Source: Evtepia sp. (GTDB lineage: Bacteria > Bacillota > Clostridia > Oscillospirales > Oscillospiraceae). Taken from it: a stretch of DNA of 8,916 nt. Where the stretch lies: the NCBI GenBank assembly GCA_020025735.1, contig JAHHRP010000077.1:1-8916 (forward strand), in the 5' to 3' direction. Below, piece after piece: positions 1 to 7,463 of the stretch. Both the position numbers and the translations under genes were made by a program. Within the stretch, counting starts at the first letter, position 1, and each line of letters opens with the position of its first letter. The notes under the pieces were generated by a model, which was given only the letters and a program-made list of their open reading frames with translations, was not told where the DNA came from and did not search any database.

Positions 1-1946
1 TCCCCAACCCTGCCCTATCTATTCTAGATGGTGCCATTGCCGTCTCCGGCTGGCAGAACGTGAAGGAAGATTCCATCGCCCGGATGTATTTTGAAGCGCT
101 GGGGAAAAAATATCACTTTTCCTTGCGTACCCCCTTCCAAGACCTCTCTTCCGAAGTCCAAGAGATCATCCTGCATGGTACCCACGGCGAAAAGCTGAAA
201 CTCTCCTATGACCGGGCCGACGGTCAGGGAACCTTTCACCAAGCCTTTGAGGGCATTCTGAACAACATCGAACGGCGTTTTGCCGAAACACAGTCCGATG
301 CCGCCCGAACTGCATTAGAAGAGTGCATGAGTGAATGTGCCTGTCCCACCTGCCGCGGCAGACGACTGAAAAAAGAAGCCCTGGCAGTAACCGTTGGAGG
401 GCTGGACATCGACCAATTCTGCCACAAATCAGTGACAGATGCCCTAACTTTTGTGGACACCCTTACCCTCACTGACACCCAGGCTCAGATCGCCCAACAA
501 ATCTTAAAGGAGATCCACGCTCGGCTAACCTTTCTACAAAGTGTCGGTCTTTCCTATCTTACCCTCAGCCGTCAGGCAGGAACCTTATCCGGCGGAGAGA
601 GTCAGCGCATCCGGTTGGCCACTCAGATCGGCTCCTCTCTCATGGGGGTGCTATATATCCTGGACGAACCCTCCATCGGCCTGCACCAGCGGGACAACGA
701 TATGCTTCTGGAAACACTCAAACACCTGCGGGACCTAGGCAACACCCTGATCGTGGTGGAACACGATGAGGATACCATGCGTGCGGCAGACTACATCGTG
801 GATATCGGTCCTGCTGCCGGAATCCATGGGGGAGAGGTCGTGGCTGTCGGGACCGCAGAAGAGATCATGGCCGTGCCGGAGTCCATCACAGGACAATACC
901 TATCGGGTGTAAAAAAGATCCCAGTTCCTTCCCAGCGGCGCCCAGGAAACGGCCACCTTCTCACTGTCCGGGGCGCATCGGAAAACAACTTGGACCATGT
1001 GGATGTCTCCTTCCCTCTAGGAACCTTTACCTGCGTTACAGGGGTCTCTGGCTCTGGAAAATCCTCTCTAGTCAATGAGATCCTCTTCAAACGTCTGGGC
1101 GCTGACCTAAACCGGATGAAAGTTCGCCCAGGCAAACACGACGGTCTGGACGGTGAGGAGTTTCTGGACAAGGTGATCGCCATTGACCAGTCTCCCATCG
1201 GTCGCACGCCTCGGTCCAATCCCGCCACCTACACCGGCCTGTTCGGAGATATTCGGGAACTTTTCGCTTCTACCCCGGATGCCAAATCTCGGGGGTACGG
1301 ACCCGGACGCTTCTCCTTCAACGTCAAAGGAGGCCGGTGCGAGGCCTGTGCTGGAGACGGATTGTTAAAGATCGAGATGCACTTCCTGCCAGATATTTAT
1401 GTCCCCTGTGAAGTATGCAAAGGGAAACGCTACAACCGCGAGACCCTAGAGGTCAAATACAAAGGCAAGAACATCCACGACGTACTGAACATGACCGTGG
1501 ACGAAGGCTTGGCATTTTTCTCCAGCCTCCCAAAACTCCGCCGCAAGCTGGAAACCCTCTCTTCTGTCGGGTTAGGGTACTTAAAGATCGGTCAGCCCTC
1601 CACCACGTTGTCTGGTGGGGAAGCGCAGCGGGTGAAGCTGGCCACAGAACTGGCCCGCCGTTCCACTGGCAAGACCATTTATATCCTGGATGAGCCAACC
1701 ACCGGTCTGCACACCTATGACGTGCATAAACTGCTGGAAGTCCTGGATCGTCTGGTAGAAAGCGGCAACACTGTGGTAGTCATTGAGCACAACCTGGATG
1801 TCATCAAGTGGGCTGATCATGTCATTGACCTAGGCCCTGAAGGAGGCAGTGGCGGCGGCCACATTGTCTGCACCGGCACCCCAGAACAAGTGGCTCAGTG
1901 TGCAGCTTCCTACACAGGCCAATACTTGAAAAAACTGCTGAAATAA
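1..1946 (+). CDS. uvrA: UvrA, excinuclease ABC subunit A (5' end outside window)
   Basis: UvrA is the damage-sensing ATPase of nucleotide excision repair; as a dimer it loads UvrB at bulky DNA lesions. The reading frame is open from position 3, so about 285 N-terminal residues (first Walker A, UvrB-binding domain) lie outside the window; the GTG at 60 is an internal valine, not the start. Visible in order: a CxxC zinc pair (342-353), ABC signature LSGGESQR (585-608) with Walker B ILDEPSIGLH, second Walker A GVSGSGKSS (1041-1067), the C-terminal zinc finger CxxC-X19-CxxC (about 1338-1420), second signature LSGGEAQR (1608-1631) and Walker B ILDEPTTGLH. Similarity to E. coli UvrA is close and collinear, including the GGRCEAC and GPEGGSGGG stretches. 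It stops with TAA at 1944. No frameshift or lost key residue is seen in the visible part. Confidence 0.97.
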   Translation, partial: PNPALSILDGAIAVSGWQNVKEDSIARMYFEALGKKYHFSLRTPFQDLSSEVQEIILHGTHGEKLKLSYDRADGQGTFHQAFEGILNNIERRFAETQSDAARTALEECMSECACPTCRGRRLKKEALAVTVGGLDIDQFCHKSVTDALTFVDTLTLTDTQAQIAQQILKEIHARLTFLQSVGLSYLTLSRQAGTLSGGESQRIRLATQIGSSLMGVLYILDEPSIGLHQRDNDMLLETLKHLRDLGNTLIVVEHDEDTMRAADYIVDIGPAAGIHGGEVVAVGTAEEIMAVPESITGQYLSGVKKIPVPSQRRPGNGHLLTVRGASENNLDHVDVSFPLGTFTCVTGVSGSGKSSLVNEILFKRLGADLNRMKVRPGKHDGLDGEEFLDKVIAIDQSPIGRTPRSNPATYTGLFGDIRELFASTPDAKSRGYGPGRFSFNVKGGRCEACAGDGLLKIEMHFLPDIYVPCEVCKGKRYNRETLEVKYKGKNIHDVLNMTVDEGLAFFSSLPKLRRKLETLSSVGLGYLKIGQPSTTLSGGEAQRVKLATELARRSTGKTIYILDEPTTGLHTYDVHKLLEVLDRLVESGNTVVVIEHNLDVIKWADHVIDLGPEGGSGGGHIVCTGTPEQVAQCAASYTGQYLKKLLK

Positions 1947-1949
1947 TGG

Positions 1950-2003
1950 ACAGGCACCACCTTCTCCCCTCTCAGCATAGACTGGACTGGAGGTGCTGCC
2001 TGT
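1950..2003 (+). promoter_or_regulatory. Hairpin masking the RBS and start of the next gene
   Basis: The 13-nt arms at 1950-1962 (ACAGGCACCACCT) and 1991-2003 (AGGTGCTGCCTGT) pair at 12 of 13 positions, with one C-C mismatch and a 28-nt loop. The right arm contains the 3' part of the Shine-Dalgarno sequence GGAGGT (1989-1994) and the first two bases of the GTG start at 2002. The left arm begins 3 nt after the uvrA stop codon, so a ribosome terminating on uvrA would cover and open it. The pairing is seen directly; the coupling role is inferred. It lacks a downstream T-run, so it is not a typical terminator. Confidence 0.55.
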
Positions 2004-2352
2004 GGAAATTCTGATGGCTTTGCTCTGTGTGGTCGTGCTCCTGGTGGTCAACCGCCTGATCTTTCTCCACCTGGTCTCCCCCGCCCAGCAGGGGACGATT
2101 CCCGTCTTTGCGGTCATCCCCGCCACAGGGGATGGAGAAGGTCTGGAACACACCCTGCGGCATTTACACTGGCTGCGGGAAGAAAAACTCTCCCAATTCA
2201 CCCTGCTCATTGTGGACGCAGGACTTACACCAGCCGGCCAAGAACTGGTCCAGACGCTGGGCCGGAAAGACCCCGCCCTCCTCTTCTGCCCAGCTGAGGA
2301 GGCTACTTTGATCCTAAAAAGGAAGGACGACAATGGATACTTCTCCCTCTGA
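2002..2352 (+). CDS. Small membrane-anchored protein, GT-A-like N-terminal fragment
   Basis: A 116-residue protein of unknown function. The GTG at 2002 is preferred over the GTG at 1993 because GGAGGT (1989-1994) lies 7 nt upstream of 2002 but overlaps the earlier codon. Residues of about 3-23 form one hydrophobic helix (VVVLLVV core). The rest resembles the first beta-alpha-beta unit of GT-A glycosyltransferases: a strand ending in VIPATGD, a helix, then the strand LLIVDAGLTPAGQ where such enzymes carry VDDGSTD. There is no DxD motif and no acceptor domain, so catalysis is unlikely. The end overlaps the recD2 start by 20 nt, which supports translation of this frame. A long opposite-strand frame covers part of the region but has no comparable support. 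It may be a membrane-tethered regulatory or degenerate protein; this is inference. Confidence 0.72.
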   Translation: MEILMALLCVVVLLVVNRLIFLHLVSPAQQGTIPVFAVIPATGDGEGLEHTLRHLHWLREEKLSQFTLLIVDAGLTPAGQELVQTLGRKDPALLFCPAEEATLILKRKDDNGYFSL

Positions 2353-4558
2353 ACTGATGCTGCTGGACGGCACCGTTTCAGCTGTAATCTATCGCAACGA
2401 GGAAAACGGCTATACCATTCTGCGTCTGGAAAGTCCAGATGCCCAGGAGGAGGTCACCGTGGTTGGCACCATGCCGGGCATCCGGCCTGGGGAAGGACTA
2501 TCTGTCCACGGGCAGTGGACTCGACACAGTACATACGGAGAACAATTCAAAGCCGAGATTGTGGAGCGCCGGATGCCCGTGGGGGAAAAAGCTTTGCTCG
2601 AGTATCTGGCCTCCGGCGCAGTAAAGGGAGTGGGTGCGGCTACTGCCCGTCGGCTGCTGGATGCCTTTGGGGAAGATGTTTTAACGATCATAGAAGAAGA
2701 CCCTCAGCGGCTGACAGAAGTTCGGGGGATCTCTCCCAAACGAGCCCAGACCATCCACCACTCCCTTTGCATGCAGCTGGCCATGCGCCGACTGCTGGAT
2801 TTTCTCTCCGCCCATGGCCTGCCTCTGTCCATAGCCATGCCTCTGTATCGGCGATATGGTGACATGGCTTTTTCTGCGTTGCGCGCAGACCCCTATCTGC
2901 TCATTGAAGAACCTCTTTTCGTCCCCTTCCCTGCCGCGGACAAGCTGGCCCAAGAATTGGGCTTTGCCCCTGAGGACACCGCGCGTCTGGAAGCAGGACT
3001 GCTGTATACTCTCTCCCATAATTTAGACAACGGCCACGTCTTTCTTCCCCACGACAAGCTCCTGGCCGCCGCCCAACGGCTGCTGGGCACAGACCCTCTT
3101 GTGTTGGCAGATTGCCTGGATGATATGACAGACCAACAAAAAATCATCCGGGAGGAAATCGCCGGACAGGATGCCTGCTATCTGGCAAAACTCTACCATT
3201 GCGAAACCTATGTCGCAAACGCGTTGCTTGCCATGGATGAAACGGATCTCTGTCCGCCGAAAGATCTGGATCGGCTTTTGAAAAAAATCCAGCGTCAGCA
3301 AGGTCTGACCTACGCCCCCCTTCAAGTGGAAGCCGTTAAGACTGCTGCCAAACGACAAGTAATGCTTCTCACTGGCGGACCCGGCACTGGCAAGACCACC
3401 TCTCTGCGCGGTATTCTGGCCCTGTTTGACCATCTTCAGCTCCGCACAGCCCTGACCGCCCCCACCGGACGAGCCGCCAAGCGTCTATCGGAAACCTGTG
3501 ATGCCGAAGCCTGTACCATTCATCGGCTGCTGGAAACCCGGTATGACAGTCAGACCGGGGGGCTTACCTTTGCACACAATGAACAGACCCCTCTAGATAC
3601 CGATGCTGTGATCCTAGACGAAGCCTCTATGGTCGATATCGTCCTGATGCAGGCTCTCCTGGCTGCCCTGCCCAACGGCTGCCGCCTGGTGTTGGTGGGC
3701 GATCCTCACCAGCTTCCCTCCGTGGGGCCTGGGAACCTTCTCTCCGATTTGCTTCGCTCCCAGCGTCTGCCCACCTTATGCCTGACAGAGATTTTCCGCC
3801 AGGCTGCCGCCTCTGCCATCATCCGTGGTGCCCGTGCTGTGGACCAAGGAGACTGCCCTGTATTGTTCAACGATGCGGCTGGAGATTTCTTCTTTCTCCG
3901 CAGACCAGACCCTGTGGCCGCAGCAGAAACCATCGTCTCCCTCTGCCAAACTAGGCTGCCCAAAAACATGGGCATCCCCCCAGAACAGATCCAAGTCCTT
4001 TCCCCTACCCGCAAAGGTACAGCAGGAACCACCGCCCTAAACCGGATGCTCCAAGATGCCGTAAATCCTCCCGACGCCGGCAAACATGAGAAAGCCTTTG
4101 GCTCCCTTCTCTTCCGGGAGGGCGACCGGGTCATGCAGGTAAAAAACAACTATGACGTCCTGTGGGAAAAAACAGACGGTACTGATGTCGGCATGGGGAT
4201 TTTTAACGGAGACATTGGCCGGATCGAGACCATTGATCCATCCAGTGGATTGGTTACGGTAGACTTTGAAGGCCATCGGGCCAGCTACTCCCCAGACATG
4301 ATGAATCAACTGGAACCAGCCTATGCCATCACGGTGCACAAAGCCCAGGGTAGTGAGTATCGGGCCGTCATCCTCTCTGCTGTAGAGGCCGCCCCCATGC
4401 TTCTCACCCGTGGGGTCCTCTACACTGCGATGACCCGGGCGAAAGATCTGCTGATCGTGGTGGGAGATGAAACTGTCCTCTCCCGCATGGCCGCCAATGA
4501 CCGCCAGCAGCGGCGGTATAGTGGTCTCCGAGCCAGGCTGTCCAGAGGCAGACCGTAA
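2333..4558 (+). CDS. recD2: RecD2 (RecD-like) superfamily 1B DNA helicase
   Basis: RecD2 is a 5'-3' DNA helicase acting without RecBC, linked to replication-fork maintenance and mismatch or damage repair in Bacillota and Deinococcus. The 741 residues are within the family's usual 700-800. Order: an N-terminal OB-like domain (residues 1-70, GTVSAVIYRNEENGYTILRL), a helix-hairpin-helix region (about 93-145, AVKGVGAATARRLL and VRGISPKRAQ), then the motor with motif I GGPGTGKTT (348-356), motif Ia TAPTGRAAKR, Walker B DEAS (429-432), motif III GDPHQLPSVG (456-465), IFRQ, motif V VHKAQGSEY (668-676) and motif VI YTAMTRAK (697-704). All key helicase residues are present. The ATG at 2333 has GGAAGGA at 2321-2327. 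It overlaps the small gene before it and is followed by comF 12 nt later. Confidence 0.96.
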   Translation: MDTSPSELMLLDGTVSAVIYRNEENGYTILRLESPDAQEEVTVVGTMPGIRPGEGLSVHGQWTRHSTYGEQFKAEIVERRMPVGEKALLEYLASGAVKGVGAATARRLLDAFGEDVLTIIEEDPQRLTEVRGISPKRAQTIHHSLCMQLAMRRLLDFLSAHGLPLSIAMPLYRRYGDMAFSALRADPYLLIEEPLFVPFPAADKLAQELGFAPEDTARLEAGLLYTLSHNLDNGHVFLPHDKLLAAAQRLLGTDPLVLADCLDDMTDQQKIIREEIAGQDACYLAKLYHCETYVANALLAMDETDLCPPKDLDRLLKKIQRQQGLTYAPLQVEAVKTAAKRQVMLLTGGPGTGKTTSLRGILALFDHLQLRTALTAPTGRAAKRLSETCDAEACTIHRLLETRYDSQTGGLTFAHNEQTPLDTDAVILDEASMVDIVLMQALLAALPNGCRLVLVGDPHQLPSVGPGNLLSDLLRSQRLPTLCLTEIFRQAAASAIIRGARAVDQGDCPVLFNDAAGDFFFLRRPDPVAAAETIVSLCQTRLPKNMGIPPEQIQVLSPTRKGTAGTTALNRMLQDAVNPPDAGKHEKAFGSLLFREGDRVMQVKNNYDVLWEKTDGTDVGMGIFNGDIGRIETIDPSSGLVTVDFEGHRASYSPDMMNQLEPAYAITVHKAQGSEYRAVILSAVEAAPMLLTRGVLYTAMTRAKDLLIVVGDETVLSRMAANDRQQRRYSGLRARLSRGRP

Positions 4559-4570
4559 AGGAGGCCCTTC

Positions 4571-5236
4571 ATGTCACTCATCCAAACTCTGCTGAACTTA
4601 CTCTATCCTCCAAAATGTCCTTTTTGCGGTAAGACAGGTGCCGCAACAGATGGGGGACCCTGCTCCCATTGTCAGAACGCTGCGTTTTGGTTGGAGGGTG
4701 CCCAAGCCGTAGTTTCTGGAGAATCCTTTGCCCGGTGTGCCTGTGCCGTCTGGTATCAGATGCCTGTGCGAAATGCTGTACTCCAGTTCAAATTCTCGGG
4801 ACGAAAAGGCTATGCCAAAGCTTATGGCGCAGTATTGGCTAAAACCATCCGTACCTATCTTCCGGGAAGCTATGATCTGATCTCTTGGGTACCCGTCTCA
4901 CCAGAAACGCTAAAGCGGCGGGGCTATGACCAAGCCCAGCTTCTTGCCCAAGAAGCTGCTAAGGCACTGGGAGAAACAGCGCTGCCCTTACTGGAAAAAA
5001 CCGGAAAGAATCAACCCCAATCCTCTCTAGCCCACGGTAGTCAGCGGCAGGCCAATGTTGCGGGAGTTTATACGGCACCTCACCCGGCAGAAGTCGCTGG
5101 CCAGCGGGTCCTGCTCATTGATGATATCCTTACCACCGGCGCAACCTTGAATGAGGCTGCACGGACCCTCCAACAAGCTGGTGCTGCACAGGTAGTAGCT
5201 GCCACACTGTGCCGCACCCCCTATAAGATTCCATAA
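4571..5236 (+). CDS. comF: ComF family protein, phosphoribosyltransferase fold
   Basis: ComF/ComFC proteins aid natural transformation, helping to bring single-stranded DNA into the cytoplasm, and some also bind PRPP. This 221-residue protein has the family layout: an N-terminal zinc finger with Cys16, Cys19, Cys31 and Cys34 (CPFC...CSHC), the central WVPVSPETLKRRGYDQAQLL block, and the PRPP-binding loop VLLIDDILTTGATL (180-193). The ATG at 4571 sits behind a strong AAAGGAGG (4557-4564). The partner helicase gene comFA is not adjacent; the neighbouring helicase is RecD2, a common arrangement in Clostridia. A role in uptake is inferred from the family; many carriers have not been shown to be competent. 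Confidence 0.93.
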   Translation: MSLIQTLLNLLYPPKCPFCGKTGAATDGGPCSHCQNAAFWLEGAQAVVSGESFARCACAVWYQMPVRNAVLQFKFSGRKGYAKAYGAVLAKTIRTYLPGSYDLISWVPVSPETLKRRGYDQAQLLAQEAAKALGETALPLLEKTGKNQPQSSLAHGSQRQANVAGVYTAPHPAEVAGQRVLLIDDILTTGATLNEAARTLQQAGAAQVVAATLCRTPYKIP

Positions 5237-5248
5237 AGAAATCCCAAC

Positions 5249-5275
5249 GGCTTTCCCATGTTTCGCGGGAAAGCC
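5249..5275 (+). terminator. Terminator-like hairpin after comF
   Basis: A perfect 9-bp stem, GGCTTTCCC (5249-5257) with GGGAAAGCC (5267-5275), has a 9-nt loop and begins 12 nt after the comF stop. The following TCTCTGTCTTT is T-rich but interrupted, so termination may be partial, allowing some read-through into the actin gene. It is the natural end of the uvrA-comF unit. Confidence 0.5.
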
Positions 5276-5346
5276 TCTCTGTCTTTCGGTTATACTCTTA
5301 CCAACGACATTGGAACGCTAAAAGACATCGGAAAGGGAGCGTGGAT

Positions 5347-6390
5347 ATGGACAAGCAAGTGCAAGGAGGATTTGCGCGAGACATCGCGATGGATCTGGGA
5401 ACCACCTCCGTGCTGGTGGCCACCCGGGGTAAGGGGGTCCTTCTCCAGGAACCAGCAGTGGTAGCGGTAGACAGACGTACCGGACAGGTACTCCAAGTTG
5501 GACAAGCTGCCCGCCAAATGCTGGGGCGCACCCCTGGAGAACTGGTGGCAGTGCGGCCCCTACGAGATGGGATCATTGACTACTGTACTGTGGCCGAAAC
5601 CATGGTTCGCTTCTTCCTGCACAAAGCTGCCCCTGGCCGTCTGTTAAAACCCCGGCTGTTAGTAGGAGTCCCCTCTGGTATCTCCGAGGTAGCCGAGCGG
5701 GCAGTGGTAGAGGCCGGACTGCAAGCAGGTGCGCGGCGGGTCTATCTGATGGAGGAGCCCTTGGCTGCCACGCTGGGAGCCGGAATCGACATTGCCCAGC
5801 CAGAAGGCCACATGGTCGTGGACATCGGCGGTGGGACCACCGACGTCGCTGTGACCGCTTTAGGTGGGGTAGTGACCTCCACCTGTCTAACCACCGCTGG
5901 GGATCAGTTCGATCAAGCTCTCATTCAATATGTGCGCCAGAAGCACAATCTTCTTCTGGGTGCCCGGACTGCCGAGGAAGCCAAATGCGCCATTGGGCAA
6001 ATTTCTGGGCAGGGAGAAGACACCTTGTCTGTCAAAGGCCGCTGCCTAAACACAGGCTTACCACGAGAAGTTATGCTCTCTGGAACAGAAACGGCGGAGG
6101 CATTTGCCCCAGTAGCAGAAACCATTGTTTCCGCCGTTCAAACAGTATTGGAGCGCACCCCACCAGAGCTTGCCGCCGATGTCGCGGTCAGCGGAATTTT
6201 ACTCACTGGTGGGGGTAGTCTTCTGCGGGGGATGGATGACCTATTGACCGCTCGAACAGGGATTGATGCCCACTTAGCCGAAGATCCACTCCAAGCAGTG
6301 GCCTTAGGGCTGGAAAAGACCCTGCCTTCCTTGACGCGGCGACAAGAAGGGGTATTAAATTTGGCCCAACGGCGGCAGCTAACAGGATAA
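5347..6390 (+). CDS. MreB/Mbl-type bacterial actin
   Basis: MreB-family actins form membrane-bound filaments that guide the cell-wall elongation machinery. The ATG at 5347 is chosen because AAGGGAG (5333-5339) is 7 nt away, whereas the in-frame GTG at 5341 is only 1 nt from it; the result is 347 residues, normal for MreB. Visible: phosphate-1 loop DLGTTS (16-21), QEPAVVAV, the EEPLAATLGAG block with the catalytic-type glutamate, phosphate-2 loop DIGGGTTDV (159-167), GDQFDQALI, RTAEEAK, TPPELAADV and adenosine-site LTGGGSLL (286-293). It is diverged: the usual VAxGTG near the C terminus reads VALGLE, and GDEFD is GDQFD. No mreC or mreD follows; a terminator ends the unit. A TATACT (5291-5296) upstream resembles a -10 box but has no convincing -35. 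MreB, Mbl or MreBH identity cannot be separated here. Confidence 0.9.
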   Translation: MDKQVQGGFARDIAMDLGTTSVLVATRGKGVLLQEPAVVAVDRRTGQVLQVGQAARQMLGRTPGELVAVRPLRDGIIDYCTVAETMVRFFLHKAAPGRLLKPRLLVGVPSGISEVAERAVVEAGLQAGARRVYLMEEPLAATLGAGIDIAQPEGHMVVDIGGGTTDVAVTALGGVVTSTCLTTAGDQFDQALIQYVRQKHNLLLGARTAEEAKCAIGQISGQGEDTLSVKGRCLNTGLPREVMLSGTETAEAFAPVAETIVSAVQTVLERTPPELAADVAVSGILLTGGGSLLRGMDDLLTARTGIDAHLAEDPLQAVALGLEKTLPSLTRRQEGVLNLAQRRQLTG

Positions 6391-6399
6391 TATCAAATA

Positions 6400-6430
6400 A
6401 AAACGCCTGGAAATCACTTCCAGGCGTTTT
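6400..6430. terminator. Bidirectional rho-independent terminator
   Basis: Arms AAAACGCCTGGAA (6400-6412) and TTCCAGGCGTTTT (6418-6430) pair perfectly over 13 bp with a 5-nt loop. Going right, the stem ends in TTTTT; going left, in TTTTATTT. It lies 10 nt after the actin stop and 14 nt beyond the stop of the converging gene, so it can end both transcripts. Confidence 0.9.
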
Positions 6431-6444
6431 TCCTCTGAATCTCG

Positions 6445-7098
6445 TCAATCATTGGGAAAGAGAAGCTCCAACAAATGCAGCGCCTGCTTGCCCCCCATAA
6501 GTAAACCGTTCCGGCAGGAACGGCAATAACAGACCACCTTATCTGTGGTGAACTGTTCACAATACTTTTTGAAATGTGCTGGACGTTCTTCCTTTGGTAT
6601 CGGCTGGAACATGTGGGGATACTGCTGCACATAGCGCTTAGGGGCTAGTTTGGCGTTGCTCTCACTGCAGGGAGCCGCCAGATTCATGCCGCAGTAGCGG
6701 GTTTTTTCATAATTCTCTTCCAGCTCCACCACATCAATGTTCATCTTCTTCAACAGAGAGCGGATGGCATCTTGAATATGCCGCTTCTCAACTGCCATCC
6801 AGCAATCCTGAAGGGTCATCTTCTCCCCATGATAGTCTGGAAAAACAAAGTCGGGATCGTTGTCTATGATCTCCCAAACAAAGTCGATATGATCGGCTTT
6901 TCCACTCTCGTCGATGATGTTGGCACAGTTGTTGCACACCACAATTGCAGTATCTTCTGGCGTCAGCTTCGGGTGGTTGCTCCGACAGCAGCCCACAGGG
7001 TCCACCTGAAATTTTTTCTTGATGTATGCAGCCAACTTCTTGCTGGCTTCTGGATGATCTGCCGTTGGAGTGCAGCCGCCAAAGTATAATATTGCCAC
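6445..7098 (-). CDS. Cysteine-rich HdrB/GlpC-like (CCG domain) protein
   Basis: A 217-residue protein, probably a cytoplasmic Fe-S protein; its partner and reaction are unknown. GTG start at 7098 with GGGAGG 8 nt upstream. It holds Cys9, the pair Cys37-Cys38 and Cys55xxCys58, echoing the CCG pattern C...CC...CxxC, though spacing is shorter than usual. The second half follows the CCG layout of heterodisulfide reductase HdrB and glycolate oxidase GlcF: DYHGEKMTLQDCW stands where those have a YHDPCH motif, AIRSLLKKMNIDVVELEENY matches the helix-strand region, YCGMN replaces CCG, and VCYCRSCRNGL with HLLELL matches the last cysteine motif. Because the second CC is YC, the cluster may differ from the non-cubane [4Fe-4S] of HdrB, or bind zinc. 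It lies 57 nt after the TSCPD gene and is likely co-transcribed. Confidence 0.75.
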   Translation of the reverse strand: MAILYFGGCTPTADHPEASKKLAAYIKKKFQVDPVGCCRSNHPKLTPEDTAIVVCNNCANIIDESGKADHIDFVWEIIDNDPDFVFPDYHGEKMTLQDCWMAVEKRHIQDAIRSLLKKMNIDVVELEENYEKTRYCGMNLAAPCSESNAKLAPKRYVQQYPHMFQPIPKEERPAHFKKYCEQFTTDKVVCYCRSCRNGLLMGGKQALHLLELLFPND

Positions 7099-7155
7099 GA
7101 TAATTTCCTCCCTGCGTTCTTTTTTTGTTTGCCGTTTAACTCCATCAGGACGGGT

Positions 7156-7425
7156 TTAACTATTCTCCCGCTTGGCTTCCTCCGCCAGCGCGATCTGGAG
7201 CGCTTTGGATAACTGGTCAGGACATGATGTGGCCTTATTGCCACAGCGAATTCCTGCAATCTTGTCCATGGCCTCCTCTGCACGCATCCCTTCGACTAGA
7301 CGGGACACGCCTTGGCTATTCCCAGCGCAGCCACCAATGATCTCCACCTTCTGCACCACGCCCTTCTCGATCTTCACCTTCATCTGCCGAGAACAAACGC
7401 CTTTGGTCTTATATTCAATCGTCAA
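7156..7425 (-). CDS. TSCPD domain protein, TIGR03905-like
   Basis: An 89-residue protein from a TTG at 7425; the frame is open further upstream to 7506, but that extension has no family similarity. AGGAGG lies 10 nt before the TTG, with a second GAGG closer, and translation from here begins LTIEYKTKGVCSRQMK, matching where these short proteins usually begin. The family signature is complete: GGCAGNSQGVSRLVEGM and RCGNKATSCPDQLSKAL. Four cysteines (GVCS, GGCAG, RCGN, SCPD) are well placed to bind a metal; TSCPD domains also occur at the C terminus of some ribonucleotide reductases. Stand-alone members have no established function. It is the first gene of a two-gene leftward unit with the HdrB-like protein. 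Confidence 0.85.
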   Translation of the reverse strand: MTIEYKTKGVCSRQMKVKIEKGVVQKVEIIGGCAGNSQGVSRLVEGMRAEEAMDKIAGIRCGNKATSCPDQLSKALQIALAEEAKRENS

Positions 7426-7463
7426 TGCTACCTCACCTCCTACTATAAATAAATTTGGATAGA

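Noticed and set aside
60..62. GTG at 60 as the start of a shorter UvrA
   Set aside because: The frame continues upstream with UvrA-like sequence (PALSILDGAI, as in E. coli PELSLAGGAI), so the gene is simply cut by the window edge.
1830..2333. 167-residue opposite-strand open frame across the uvrA end and the small gene
   Set aside because: Its Ser/Arg-rich composition looks like a shadow of the rightward frames, while the rightward gene has a good SD, a membrane helix and overlap with recD2.
3706..4149. 147-residue opposite-strand frame inside recD2
   Set aside because: It lies wholly within conserved helicase motifs on the other strand and shows no family motif.
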